From Prochlorococcus sp. AG-402-K14 (GTDB lineage Bacteria; Cyanobacteriota; Cyanobacteriia; PCC-6307; Cyanobiaceae), in NCBI GenBank assembly GCA_003216815.1, contig QCIG01000012.1, forward strand, positions 1-55,253: a stretch of DNA of 55,253 bases, given 5' to 3'. Position numbers and translations under genes: made by a program. Under the pieces are notes generated by a model, which saw only the letters and a program-made list of their open reading frames with translations, searched no databases and was not told where the DNA came from. Below are positions 1-8,815 of the stretch, piece after piece; position 1 is the first letter of the stretch; each line of letters begins with the position of its first letter.

Positions 1-1
1 A

Positions 2-1687
2 CTCAAACCTGATTACGCCGAAGCACATTACAATCTAGGAGTCATATTGAGTGATCTTGGACAATTACAAGATGCAGAATTATCTACTCGCAAAGCGATT
101 GAACTGAAACCTAATTTCGCAGAGGCACATTACAATCGGGGAATCATATTAAAAGATCTTGATAAATTACAAGATGCAGAATTATCGACTCATAAAGCAA
201 TTGAAATCAAACCTGATTACGCAGAGGCTAATTACAATCTGGGAATCATATTAAAAGATCTTGGACAATTACAAGACGCAGAATTGTCATACCGCAAAGC
301 AATTGAACTGAAACCTGATTACGCAGAGGCTCATTCCAATCTGGGAATCATTTTGAAAGATCTTGAAAAATTACAAGACGCAGAATTATCACAACGCAAA
401 GCAATTGAACTCAAACCTGATTACGCAGAGGCATATTACAATCTGGGAATCATATTGAGTGATCTTGGACAATTACAAGATGCAGAATTATCGACTCGCA
501 AAGCGATTGAACTGAAACCTGATTTCGCAGAGGCATATTCAAATCTAGGAAGCATATTGAAAACTCTTGACAACTTACAAGATGCAGAATTGTCAACTCG
601 CAAAGCAATTGAACTGAAACCTGATTTCGCAGAAGCTCATTCTAATCTGGGAAACATATTGCTAGATCTTGGAAAATTAAAAGAATCAGAATCAATTCTT
701 CGGAAAGCGATTGAACTGAAACCTGATTTCGCAGAGGCTTTATTCAATCTTTCATATTTAGAGCTTTTAAAAGGTGATTATCAATTTGGGTTAGAAAATT
801 ATGAATTTAGATTAAAAAAGAAAAAGCATCTATCAATACATGGAAATCCAACTATTAGAAAGATCGATGGTATTGATTTTACAAAAGAAGAAAATCTTTT
901 AGTCGTTAGTGAACAAGGTTTAGGGGATACGCTTCAATTTATGCGTTATATTCCTTATCTGAGAACTAAAGGTTTCAATGTTTCATTTTCTTCTCAGGAA
1001 AAACTACATACATTGATCAAAGCATCAGGTATTGATCCCAATCCATTGACTCCAACTCAAGTAGATGCCGTATCGGAAGGAAAATGGATACCACTATTAT
1101 CTGTACCTAAATATTTACAGGTAAACCCAAAGAATCCAATCATTACAGAGCCATATATCTATTCCACAGATGCATTAACAAAGAAATGGAAAAATATACT
1201 CTCGAAAGAAAAAAGACCAATAGTTGGTATTAATTGGCAAGGAAATCCAGAAATGGAAAAGCAGCATCAAGGACGATCAATACCTCTAGAAATATTTTCA
1301 ATCCTGCCTGAGCATAGTAAAATCACAATGCTTTCTCTACAAAGAGGATTTGGTTCAGAGCAATTAGATCAGTGCTCATTTAAAAATAAGTTTGTTAAAT
1401 GCCAACCAAAAATTGATGAGACATGGGATTTTCTTGAAAATGCTGCCATCATTGAGAATTGTGATTTGATAATTACTAGTGATACTTCAATTGCTCATTT
1501 AGCAGGAGGAATGGGAAAAACAGTTTGGCTACTATTAAAAGATATACCGTTTTGGACTTGGGGACTGGAAGGGGACACTACATTTTGGTATCCATCAATG
1601 AAGTTATTCCGACAAAAAGATCGTCGTAATTGGAATGAAGTCATGGAGAGAGTATCACTTCAACTAAAAACAAAAACATACAAGTAA
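2..1687 (+). CDS. TPR protein with GT9-like glycosyltransferase domain (5' end outside window)
   Basis: The reading frame is open to the left edge of the window, so this is the 3' part of a longer gene. It begins with seven visible 34-residue TPRs of the type LKPDYAEAHYNLGIILKDLG, spaced 102 bp apart and nearly identical in DNA, then a degenerate eighth. From about base 745 the protein changes to a domain resembling the glycosyltransferase family 9 (heptosyltransferase-like) C-termini often found behind TPRs. Signatures are VSEQGLGDTLQFMRY near base 905, VGINWQGNPE near 1215 and ITSDTSIAHLAGGMGKTVWL near 1472. This suggests transfer of a sugar to a surface glycan or protein, but the substrate cannot be read from sequence. 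It is the first of seven same-strand cassette genes. No methyltransferase tail remnant follows it, unlike the other cassettes. Confidence 0.85.
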   Translation, partial: LKPDYAEAHYNLGVILSDLGQLQDAELSTRKAIELKPNFAEAHYNRGIILKDLDKLQDAELSTHKAIEIKPDYAEANYNLGIILKDLGQLQDAELSYRKAIELKPDYAEAHSNLGIILKDLEKLQDAELSQRKAIELKPDYAEAYYNLGIILSDLGQLQDAELSTRKAIELKPDFAEAYSNLGSILKTLDNLQDAELSTRKAIELKPDFAEAHSNLGNILLDLGKLKESESILRKAIELKPDFAEALFNLSYLELLKGDYQFGLENYEFRLKKKKHLSIHGNPTIRKIDGIDFTKEENLLVVSEQGLGDTLQFMRYIPYLRTKGFNVSFSSQEKLHTLIKASGIDPNPLTPTQVDAVSEGKWIPLLSVPKYLQVNPKNPIITEPYIYSTDALTKKWKNILSKEKRPIVGINWQGNPEMEKQHQGRSIPLEIFSILPEHSKITMLSLQRGFGSEQLDQCSFKNKFVKCQPKIDETWDFLENAAIIENCDLIITSDTSIAHLAGGMGKTVWLLLKDIPFWTWGLEGDTTFWYPSMKLFRQKDRRNWNEVMERVSLQLKTKTYK

Positions 1688-1724
1688 TATTTCAACTTTA
1701 TAACTACATTTTAATAGTGATAAC

Positions 1725-1746
1725 CATTCCTACTCAATAGTTCCTG
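1725..1746. repeat. Short att-like copy of guaA 3' end (copy 1)
   Basis: ACTCAATAGTTCCTG at 1732-1746 matches guaA 3' coding sequence at 17273-17287 exactly. The few bases to its left match imperfectly. Only the guaA-internal part is kept; the 40-bp flank seen in the other copies is missing. It sits in the gap after the first cassette gene. Confidence 0.55.
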
Positions 1747-2067
1747 CCCAAATATTAATTATGATCCCTATCTTTCACTCAACTAATTTCACCTCAATTC
1801 TCGTGTCAAACAAGTAGAAGATATATTGATACTATGATATTTCCTTTTTAGACATTGATATAGAGATTACGTCAATCATGTTACGTCATATATCCATTCC
1901 GTGATTTTATCCCCTTGTCCTATGTTCTCTACGTAAAGAAACAATATAAAGATTTACTGTTAGAGTCAATTTAGAAGTTTCGGAATGACTGCTGACAAAG
2001 TTAACAAGAATAAGAATGAAAGTTAGTAGTAAAATAGTTGCAATCAAAAGAGAGAAAAGAACAATTA
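1747..2067 (+). promoter_or_regulatory. Type A cassette control region
   Basis: This 321-bp gap holds no gene. It aligns by eye with 8541-8815 upstream of the gene at 8816. Shared blocks include CACTCAACTAATTT-like, TTTTAGACATT, ATATAGAGATTACGT and the stretch around TTGTCCTATGTT. It ends in TTAGTAGTAAAAT. The hexamer TAAAAT at 2030-2035, 33 bases before the start codon, is a candidate -10 element found at a similar distance in the other cassettes. No clear -35 is visible. Transcription from here is inferred. Confidence 0.5.
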
Positions 2068-3666
2068 ATGAAATCGGATAAACAAGAGCAAAGAAACAAA
2101 AAGATCCCTGAAGTCAAAATATTTCCAGTTCCATTTGTTTTACAAAAAATCAAAGAAAAAATCAGTATTACTACTCATGTTTCTTCTAAAGAACAAATTA
2201 TAGATCAAGCATTAAAGTTTCATTCAGAAGGTAATATTTCAGAAGCCTCAAAATATTATCAACAGATCATAGCTCAAGGGTGCAATGATCACAGGGTTTT
2301 TTCTAATTTTAGTGTCATATTAAAAGGTCTGGGCAAATTACAAGAGGCAGAATTATCTCAACACAAAGCAATTGCACTTAATCCTAATTACGCAGAAGCG
2401 CATTCCAATCTGGGAAATATATTGAGAGATCTTGGCAGATTAAAAGAAGCAGAATTTTCTCTACGCAAAGCAATTGAGCTTAATCCTAAGTTAGCAGAGG
2501 CGTATTACAATCTGGGCAATATATTGAGAGATTTTGGCAGATTAAAAGAAGCAGAGCTTGCCCTAAATAAAGCAATTGAATTAAAACCAGATTTCGCAGA
2601 TGCACATACAAATCTAAGCCTCATATTTTTTGATCTTAAAAAGTTACTAGAGGCAGAAATATCTATTAAAAAAGCAATAGAACTTAATCCCAATTCATAT
2701 CAATCACATTTCATTTTGTCTAAAATTTTTATTGATAAAAATCAAGCTAAACAAGCAGAAAAATCTCTTCGTAAAGCTATTAAAATTAAACCTGACTATT
2801 ATAAAGCTTACTTAGAGTTAGAAGAATTATTAAATGAATTAACAAATTCAAAAACTTCAAAGAAAATTCAAAAAGAAGCAATAAGTCTGAATAAAAGTCA
2901 AAGGATCCAAAGATTAATTAGTAATGATTCTATGCTTCCAAAGTGTTGGTATACATCAATTGGATTCTTATATCAATTTAATACTATTAATCACTGGGTT
3001 CTAAGTCCTCCAAAGGCTGGTACATCATTGATATTTAATTCTTTACGTGAATCAGGAATTAATTGTCTCCATTTGCATAATGATTACAATATAAGAAAAT
3101 ATTGTCAGCTTTCATTACCTTTAAAGAAGTATAATATTAGTATTATTGATTTACTAAAATTTAGAGCTACTGCAAATAATAATACACTTAATATATATTT
3201 TGGTGTAAGAGATCCAATCTCTTGGACTATGAGTTTACAATCAGAATTATTTCCCTCTTCCTCTGAGGAAGAAATTAAAAATATTGCTCACAATATTAAT
3301 AGAGAAGAAATTAGAAAACATCTCCCAAGTGAAACTGTTCAAATCATCAATGAATATCTAGGGCACAGTATGCTGCAAAAACCATTTGATAAAATTAATG
3401 GTTTTTCAATATTTCAATATCAAAATACTAAGATTTACTTATATCGCCTTGACTCAATCGATAAAATAATAAATTACTTGGTTCAATGTAAAGGATTAAA
3501 TAAAAGTCTAAATACACGCAAGAATAAAAGAGTTAATTACCAAAATGCTCTAAGGAATACTAAGTTTGACAAAGATACTGTTACTAAATTACTTGCATTA
3601 CCTTATGTGAATCATTTTTTTAACGAAGATCAAATTCTCGAAATGAAGAACAAATATTTATTTTAA
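2068..3666 (+). CDS. TPR protein with sulfotransferase-like C-terminal domain
   Basis: I place the start at ATG 2068 rather than the upstream in-frame TTG 2038, because ATG 2068 aligns with the ATG of the MDSSS-type cassettes and lies after an AGAGAGAAAAG purine run. The product of about 532 residues has the shared leader (KIPEVKIFPVPFVL) and an amphipathic segment SKEQIIDQALKFHSEGNISE. Six to seven TPRs follow to about residue 275. The C-terminal domain has SPPKAGTSLIF at about residues 312-322, matching the PAPS 5'-phosphosulfate loop of sulfotransferases, and VRDPISWTMS near 378, matching the 3'-phosphate region. Sulfation of a glycan or protein is likely; the acceptor is unknown. A remnant of an FkbM domain lies just downstream, so this C-terminus appears to have displaced another. 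Confidence 0.8.
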   Translation: MKSDKQEQRNKKIPEVKIFPVPFVLQKIKEKISITTHVSSKEQIIDQALKFHSEGNISEASKYYQQIIAQGCNDHRVFSNFSVILKGLGKLQEAELSQHKAIALNPNYAEAHSNLGNILRDLGRLKEAEFSLRKAIELNPKLAEAYYNLGNILRDFGRLKEAELALNKAIELKPDFADAHTNLSLIFFDLKKLLEAEISIKKAIELNPNSYQSHFILSKIFIDKNQAKQAEKSLRKAIKIKPDYYKAYLELEELLNELTNSKTSKKIQKEAISLNKSQRIQRLISNDSMLPKCWYTSIGFLYQFNTINHWVLSPPKAGTSLIFNSLRESGINCLHLHNDYNIRKYCQLSLPLKKYNISIIDLLKFRATANNNTLNIYFGVRDPISWTMSLQSELFPSSSEEEIKNIAHNINREEIRKHLPSETVQIINEYLGHSMLQKPFDKINGFSIFQYQNTKIYLYRLDSIDKIINYLVQCKGLNKSLNTRKNKRVNYQNALRNTKFDKDTVTKLLALPYVNHFFNEDQILEMKNKYLF

Positions 3667-3720
3667 AAATATTTATATAATCTTATTATATGTCTCTCAA
3701 TATTAGTATTTAAAGCATAA

Positions 3721-3782
3721 ACAATTATGTTCGAAAGTAGATGATTGGTATGTTTTTGCCGAATAAATAAATTGAAAATCAA
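3721..3782 (+). pseudogene. Remnant of FkbM methyltransferase C-terminus
   Basis: Bases 3737-3782 match the end of the gene at 8816-10006 plus its 3' flank with a single mismatch that I can see. They read as a VDDWYVFAE-like end and stop codon (3764-3766), then AAATTGAAAATCAAG. Nothing upstream is an FkbM domain; the intact gene ending at 3666 is a sulfotransferase. This is the leftover 3' end of a previous C-terminal domain. Confidence 0.75.
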
Positions 3783-3799
3783 GTCATAAGAACTCTCTC

Positions 3800-3903
3800 C
3801 CAATAGATAAAAAATAAACCAACTTACAAAACTGGGAAAAGTTTGAGGAAAAAAAAACCAACACTTTAAAAGCAATGTATCAGTTCTCGGTTTGTAAAAC
3901 GAA
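3800..3903 (+). pseudogene. Remnant of methyltransferase C-terminal tail
   Basis: In one frame this reads NLQNWEKFEEKKTNTLKAMY and then QFSVCKT, against NLQNWAKFEEKHTNTFRAMY and QFWVCKT at the end of the methyltransferase gene at 6397-8373. The stop is lost, and the CAA of KKQTN has become TAA, a change shared with the remnants at 5887 and 10040. It lies directly after the FkbM remnant. Confidence 0.75.
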
Positions 3904-3935
3904 AATTTCACTACTTCCAGAGCATAAAAGTATTT

Positions 3936-4010
3936 GATTTTGTAGAGAAAATCATCATTCTACAATTCTCTATAGAGACGGTAAAAATGTCCTATACAAA
4001 ACCCACGTGA
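3936..4010. repeat. Conserved 3' cassette repeat (copy after gene ending 3666)
   Basis: This is a diverged copy of a block that starts TTTTGTAGAGAAAACCATC and runs through CTACGATTTCTCCATGGAGA to ACGGTAAAA and an ACGTGA-type end. It is followed by CAAAACCCT and the second ACGTGAAACC-type element. Better copies are at 6022, 8404 and 17089. Confidence 0.65.
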
Positions 4011-4074
4011 CAGCGACCCATCAAAACCCTACTTATATCACAATCATTCTTCTCATGTAAAAACCTAGGTGCAA

Positions 4075-4132
4075 CCATATAAATCAAATTATCACTAGAA
4101 AGTAGACGTTTCCGCTACTCCCATGCAATAGT
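4075..4132. repeat. 58-bp att-like repeat (copy 2)
   Basis: This aligns without gaps to 17225-17282, which spans the guaA stop codon. I count seven mismatches. The right-hand 18 bases correspond to the guaA 3' coding end, here with ATGC in place of ACTC. Confidence 0.75.
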
Positions 4133-4392
4133 CAATCGCAAAGGAGAGTCCCTAAACCCCAGTCATACCAACGGGTCTTTTCTTTGAAGATAGCACGTGA
4201 AACCCACGTCAAATCCAGTCGTGCCAATGGATAGCAAGGAAAAATATACTCAATAATGCTTTTGTAGAGAAATCAAATACAAATCTACTTATTATTCTCA
4301 CTCTATAAATGATAAATGATTTCAGAAAGAATTTATAAGGATTGAAATTAGTAGTAAAATAGGAAAAACCAAAAGAGAAAAGATAAGAGAAG
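4133..4392 (+). promoter_or_regulatory. Type B cassette control region
   Basis: This shares with 10374-10683 and 12498-12749 the blocks CAATCGCAAA, CCCAGTCATACCAACGGGT, a second CCCAGTCGTGCCAATGGAT, AAAAATATACTCAAT and TTTTGTAGAGAAAT. It then runs to GGATTGAAATTAGTAGTAAA just before the gene. TAAAAT at 4355-4360 is a candidate -10, 33 bases before the start codon. The segment with the CTCTACGTAGAG palindrome is absent here. Confidence 0.5.
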
Positions 4393-5850
4393 ATGGATAG
4401 TTCTAGTCAAGAAGAAGAAAGAAAGATAAAAATTACTGAGGTACAAACATTCCCAGTTCCATTTCCTTTAAAAAAAAATCAAGAAAATCGTACTATTAAT
4501 ACTCCTTCTACACCATCTAAAGAACAAATAATCAATCAAGCATTTAAGTTTCACTCACAAAGAAACATTTTAGAAGCAACAAAATATTATCAATATTTCA
4601 TAAATCAAGGATTCAAAGATCACAGAGTTTTTTCAAATTATGGAGGAATTTTAAGAGATCTTGGAAAGTTAAAAGAAGCAGAATTATCTTACCGCAAAGC
4701 AATTGAAATTAATCCTGATTACGCAGAGGCGCATTACAATCTGGGAAACACATTGAAAGATCTTGGAAAGTTAAAAGAAGCAGAATTATCTACTCGCAAA
4801 GCGATTGAACTTAAGCCTGATTTCGCAGAGGCGCATCTCAATCTTGGAGTGGTTTTAAAAGATCATGGAAAACTACAAGACGCAGAATTATCGTACCGCA
4901 AAGCAATTGAAATTAAGCCTGATTTCGCTGAGGCGCATTACAATCTGGGAATCGGATTAAAAAGACTTGGAAAACTACAAGACGCAGAATTATCGTACCG
5001 CAAAGCAATTGAAATTAAGCCTGATTTCGCTGAGGCCTATTCCAATCTAGGAACCATATTGATAGATCTCGGCAACATACAAGACGCAGAATTTTCGTAC
5101 CGCAAAGCAATTGAAATTAAGCCTGATTTCGCTGAGGCGCATTTAAATCTGAGCAGGATAGAGAATAAGAGTAGAATTGATATGGACTTCATCCAAAATA
5201 TTGATACTAAATATAAAAAAAATTGCTTAAAAAACTTAAGCCTTTCAAAATCACAATTTAGGCAAGATTTATTTGCTTTAAGTCAGTTACATTTTAAAAA
5301 AAATGGTTTTTTCGTAGAATTCGGATCTTGCGATGGTGTTGTTGGTTCTAATTCTTATTTATTAGAAAAACATTTTGATTGGGACGGAATCCTAGCTGAA
5401 CCAGCGATTTACTGGCATAACAAACTACAAGAAAATCGATCAGTAAATATAGAAACTAAATGTGTATGGAAATCATCTGGGCAAGAAATTTTATTTAACG
5501 AACCTGTCTCCAATAAAGGAATGGCTTCAATCACTATTTTTTCTGATGAAAATAAAGAATATTCTATGGAAGCGAATAAATATAAAGTTCAAACAATTTC
5601 ATTATTTGATTTGTTAGAGAAATACCAAGCACCAAAAACTATAGATTATTTATCTATAGATACAGAAGGCAGTGAATATGAGATATTAAAGGCATTTGAT
5701 TTTGATAAGTATAAATTTAGGGTAATTACTTGTGAACATAATTTCTCTCCTATTCGAGAGAAAATCTATGATCTTTTAATGAATAAAGGTTATACAAGAA
5801 AATCAACTCATATTTCAAGAGTGGATGATTGGTATGTTTTTGCCGAATAA
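4393..5850 (+). CDS. TPR protein with FkbM-type methyltransferase domain
   Basis: The product has 485 residues. The leader MDSSSQEEERKIKITEVQ and then FPVPFPL is typical of type B cassettes. After the conserved segment NILEATKYYQYFINQGF come six TPRs (about residues 75-270). Three of them are almost identical in DNA at exact 102-bp spacing. From about residue 289 the protein is an FkbM-like SAM methyltransferase: SQFRQDLFALSQLHF, FFVEFGSCDGVVGSN (SAM-binding glycine region), DYLSIDTEGSEYEIL near residue 418 and a terminal RVDDWYVFAE. FkbM enzymes O-methylate sugars and other metabolites, so a glycan target is plausible. The gene at 8816-10006 has the same C-terminal domain, with identical and divergent blocks alternating. 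The start ATG follows AGAGAAG. Confidence 0.85.
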   Translation: MDSSSQEEERKIKITEVQTFPVPFPLKKNQENRTINTPSTPSKEQIINQAFKFHSQRNILEATKYYQYFINQGFKDHRVFSNYGGILRDLGKLKEAELSYRKAIEINPDYAEAHYNLGNTLKDLGKLKEAELSTRKAIELKPDFAEAHLNLGVVLKDHGKLQDAELSYRKAIEIKPDFAEAHYNLGIGLKRLGKLQDAELSYRKAIEIKPDFAEAYSNLGTILIDLGNIQDAEFSYRKAIEIKPDFAEAHLNLSRIENKSRIDMDFIQNIDTKYKKNCLKNLSLSKSQFRQDLFALSQLHFKKNGFFVEFGSCDGVVGSNSYLLEKHFDWDGILAEPAIYWHNKLQENRSVNIETKCVWKSSGQEILFNEPVSNKGMASITIFSDENKEYSMEANKYKVQTISLFDLLEKYQAPKTIDYLSIDTEGSEYEILKAFDFDKYKFRVITCEHNFSPIREKIYDLLMNKGYTRKSTHISRVDDWYVFAE

Positions 5851-5886
5851 GTAAATTGAAAATCAAGATTCATAAGAACTCTCTCA

Positions 5887-5990
5887 CGAAAGATACAAAA
5901 TAAACCAATTTACAAAACTGGGCAAAATTTGAAGAAAAACATATCAACGCTTTCAGAGCGATGTATCAGTTCTGGGTTTGCAAAACGTAG
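5887..5990 (+). pseudogene. Remnant of methyltransferase C-terminal tail (best preserved)
   Basis: One frame reads NLQNWAKFEEKHINAFRAMY then QFWVCKT and a TAG stop at 5988-5990, almost identical to the true end of the gene at 6397-8373. Just upstream the KKQTN codon CAA is TAA, so the frame is closed. It follows a complete FkbM gene, which shows that the FkbM domain was placed in front of an older methyltransferase tail. Confidence 0.8.
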
Positions 5991-6021
5991 ATTTAAATAC
6001 TTCAAGAGCATAAAAATAGTT

Positions 6022-6100
6022 GATTTTGTAGAGAAAACCATCTTCCTACGATTTCTCCATGGAGACGGTAAAAGTGTGCCACGTAAAACGCACGTAAAAC
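6022..6100. repeat. Conserved 3' cassette repeat (copy after gene ending 5850)
   Basis: This is a close copy of the block at 17089-17163: TTTTGTAGAGAAAACCATC, CTACGATTTCTCCATGGAGA, CGGTAAAAGTGTGCCACGTA. Beyond it the expected 58-bp att-like block is missing. The second ACGTAAAACC element (about 6138) joins directly to AAACCCAGTTTTACCAATGG, as expected for a deletion between short repeats. Confidence 0.75.
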
Positions 6101-6147
6101 TGACACTTCAAAACCCTAGTTATCTCCTCATCAGACCTCTCACGTAA

Positions 6148-6396
6148 AACCTAAGTAAAACCCAGTTTTACCAATGGATTACAAGGAAAAATATACTCAA
6201 TGATGTTTTTGTAGAGAAGTCACCAAATATGCTTCTATCACCTTGTCACCTGCTCTCTACGTAGAGAAATAATATACAGACCTACTTTTATTCTCGCTCT
6301 ATAAGTGGTAAATGATTTCAAAAAGAATTAATAAGGATTGAAATTAATAGTAAAATCGGAAGAACCAAAAAGAGAGAAAAGAAAAGAGAGGATAAG
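6148..6396 (+). promoter_or_regulatory. Type B cassette control region
   Basis: This starts at the second CCCAGT element and runs through AAAAATATACTCAATGATG and TTTTGTAGAGAA. A perfect 12-bp palindrome CTCTACGTAGAG lies at 6255-6266. It ends with GGATTGAAATTAATAGTAAA. TAAAAT at 6351-6356 is a candidate -10, 41 bases before the ATG. Apart from the weak methyltransferase tail and repeats described separately, the gap 5851-6396 holds no gene. Confidence 0.5.
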
Positions 6397-8373
6397 ATGG
6401 ATAGTTCTAGTCAAGAAGGAGAAGAAAAGAAAAAAATTACTGAGGTGAAAACATTACCAGTTCCATTTGCTTTAGGAGAAATAAAAGAGAATATTTCTAT
6501 TGCCACTAACACTCCTTCTCAAGAACAAATAATTAAGGAAGCATTTGGTTTCCATTCACAAGGAAACATTTCAGAAGCAGGACAACTTTATCAAAATCTC
6601 ATAAATCAAGGATTAAAGGATCACAGAGTTTTTTCTAATTATGGAGTCATATTAAAAAATCTTGGCAAATTACAGGACGCAGAATTTTCTACTCGCAAAG
6701 CAATTGAACTGAATCCTCATTTTGCAGATGCTCATTCAAATCTTGGAACCATATTAAGAGATCTTGGTAAATCACAAGATGCATTAAATTCTTACCTTAA
6801 AGTAATAGAAATAGATCCAACCAATTCAAATATTTATCATTTAATTATTAAACTTCTAAAATCCTTAGATCTTTCTAAATTTAATCAATCCAAGTTAAAA
6901 GAAATATTAAATCTATTATTAGATAAAAATAATTTTCCACATAAAGAATTATCTAAATTATTTCATTTTTTATATAGCAATGAAATAATTGAAAATCTAC
7001 AACGATTTGAATCTTCTTTCTTTAAAGAAGATTCATTAACAATATTCTTCAATAATAAAACTATAATCAATGCACTTAGAAAGATACCTTTTAAAGGTAT
7101 TAGATTGGAAAAAATCCTAACAAAAACAAGAAAGTATATATGCGGTAGCATTTCAGAAAATAAAAAAGGAATAGGTTGCTCGCAATTAAGATTTATTATT
7201 GCATTAGGAGAGCAATGCTTTCTGAATGAATATATTTACTCATGCAGTCAAGAAGAAAAGACATCTATTAATAAAATAATTACTAGATGTATAGATGGTA
7301 AATTAAATGAAAAAAATATTTCAATTTTATCTTGTTATTTTCCATTATATAATCTGCTTGATCAAATACCATCTTTAAAATCATTTAATTCGTCTAAAAG
7401 TTATTTTAAAGAACTAATGATATTACAAATATCTGAACCTCTAAAAGAAATTGAATTATCTAAAAATATAAAAAAATTAGGTACAATAAAAAATCATATT
7501 TCAAAAAAAGTAAAATCTCAATATGAAAAAAATCCATATCCTAGATGGAGAGATGGCAATCCTTTCAAAGAGAAAAAGTTTTCTATTAATAAAGCAATTA
7601 ATGATGAAATATACCCTAATTACAGAAATCTAAGTTTAAATAAAAAACAATTAAAAATTCTAGTTGCTGGATGTGGAACTGGTCAACAGATTTTACAATC
7701 ACAAAGATATCAAAATGCTCAAGTGACAGGCATAGATTTAAGTTTATCTAGTCTTTCTTATGCTCAAAGAAAAATAAATGAACTTAAGATTGATAATGTT
7801 CAACTTATTCAAATGGATATATTAGAAGTTAATTTATTAGAGGAAAAATTTGATATTATTTTATGTTCAGGAGTTTTACATCATATGGAAGATCCCTTGA
7901 AAGGTTTGAAAGCATTATTAGGTATTTTAAAACCTAATGGATGTCTCAAACTCGGTCTATATAGTGAATTAGCAAGAAAAGACATAGTTAAAGCAAGAGA
8001 TTATATAACTACTAACAATTTTGAAGCAAATAATGAGGACATAAAACGTTTTCGAGAGGATGTTTTTTCTAGCAAAATCAAACAAATAAGTAATCTTAGT
8101 AATTGGGGTGATTTTTATACGATGTCCGAATGCCGGGATCTTTGCTTCCACACCCAAGAACATAGATTCACAATTCACGAACTGCAAGAAACTCTCCAAT
8201 CTAATGAATTAGAATTTCTTGGATTCTTACTTCAACAACCTGTTAAATCTCTTTATCAAAACTATTTCCCAGAAGATAAAAAGCAAACAAACTTACAAAA
8301 CTGGGCAAAATTTGAAGAAAAACATACCAACACTTTCAGAGCGATGTATCAGTTCTGGGTTTGCAAAACGTAG
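6397..8373 (+). CDS. TPR protein with class I SAM-dependent methyltransferase domain
   Basis: The product has 658 residues. The leader MDSSSQEGEEKKKITEV and then LPVPFAL is followed by only two or three TPRs (about residues 75-150). Next comes a long helical linker of unrecognised character (about 150-375). The methyltransferase has ENPYPRW near residue 378, motif I ILVAGCGTGQQIL near 420, GIDLSLSSLSYAQRK, and ILCSGVLHHMEDPLKGLKAL near 488, matching Methyltransf_11/12-type enzymes. The end, LQNWAKFEEKHTNTFRAMYQ then FWVCKT, is intact here. The same tail survives only as decayed fragments behind five other cassettes, which makes this the best candidate for the ancestral C-terminus. The substrate is unknown; peptides, glycans and small molecules are all possible. 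Confidence 0.85.
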   Translation: MDSSSQEGEEKKKITEVKTLPVPFALGEIKENISIATNTPSQEQIIKEAFGFHSQGNISEAGQLYQNLINQGLKDHRVFSNYGVILKNLGKLQDAEFSTRKAIELNPHFADAHSNLGTILRDLGKSQDALNSYLKVIEIDPTNSNIYHLIIKLLKSLDLSKFNQSKLKEILNLLLDKNNFPHKELSKLFHFLYSNEIIENLQRFESSFFKEDSLTIFFNNKTIINALRKIPFKGIRLEKILTKTRKYICGSISENKKGIGCSQLRFIIALGEQCFLNEYIYSCSQEEKTSINKIITRCIDGKLNEKNISILSCYFPLYNLLDQIPSLKSFNSSKSYFKELMILQISEPLKEIELSKNIKKLGTIKNHISKKVKSQYEKNPYPRWRDGNPFKEKKFSINKAINDEIYPNYRNLSLNKKQLKILVAGCGTGQQILQSQRYQNAQVTGIDLSLSSLSYAQRKINELKIDNVQLIQMDILEVNLLEEKFDIILCSGVLHHMEDPLKGLKALLGILKPNGCLKLGLYSELARKDIVKARDYITTNNFEANNEDIKRFREDVFSSKIKQISNLSNWGDFYTMSECRDLCFHTQEHRFTIHELQETLQSNELEFLGFLLQQPVKSLYQNYFPEDKKQTNLQNWAKFEEKHTNTFRAMYQFWVCKT

Positions 8374-8403
8374 ATTTAGTTACTTAAAGAGGATGAAAAT
8401 AGT

Positions 8404-8480
8404 TGATTTTGTAGAGAAAACCATCTTTCTACGATTTCTCCATGAAGACGGTAAAAATGTGCCACGTGAAACCTACGTGA
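8404..8480. repeat. Conserved 3' cassette repeat (copy after gene ending 8373)
   Basis: This is a very close match to 17089-17163, ending CCACGTGAAACCTACGTGAA. The 61-bp segment between the two CACGTGAAACC elements of the 17.1-kb copy is missing here, so the repeat runs straight into the att-like block. Confidence 0.8.
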
Positions 8481-8482
8481 AA

Positions 8483-8540
8483 CCATAAAAATCAAGTTAT
8501 CACTGGAAAGTAGACGTTCCCGCTACCCTCACTCAATAGT
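8483..8540. repeat. 58-bp att-like repeat (copy 3)
   Basis: This aligns without gaps to 17225-17282 around the guaA stop codon, with five mismatches by my count. ACTCAATAGT is identical to the guaA coding end. Confidence 0.8.
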
Positions 8541-8815
8541 TTCTAGCCCAACTATTCCTTGTAATCCCTGTTACTCACTCAACTAATTTTCTCTCAATTC
8601 TCGTGGGAAACGTATGGGAAACGTGTAGGAGACATTTTTGCCCTTTTATATTTCCGTTTTAGACATTCATATAGAGATTACGTAAATCATATTACATCCT
8701 GTTTCCATCCGATAATTTTATCCCCCTTGTCCTATGTTTTCTACATAGAAATAATATGAGAAGTCAAATTTGAATTAATAGTAATATGACTGGAGATTTA
8801 GAGTCCAAAAGGAAA
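8541..8815 (+). promoter_or_regulatory. Type A cassette control region
   Basis: This is homologous to 1747-2067. TAATAT at 8782-8787 occupies the position of the TAAAAT candidate -10 of the other cassettes. It overlaps the in-frame ATG at 8786, which argues against that ATG as the start. No gene is present in the gap. Confidence 0.5.

Noticed and set aside
5929-6147. Short plus-strand ORF in the gap after the first FkbM gene (similar ORFs at 8219, 12272 and 17026)
   Set aside because: These frames run through the decayed methyltransferase tail and the 3' repeat in another frame. Similarity between them is explained by the DNA repeat, and lengths and starts are not kept.
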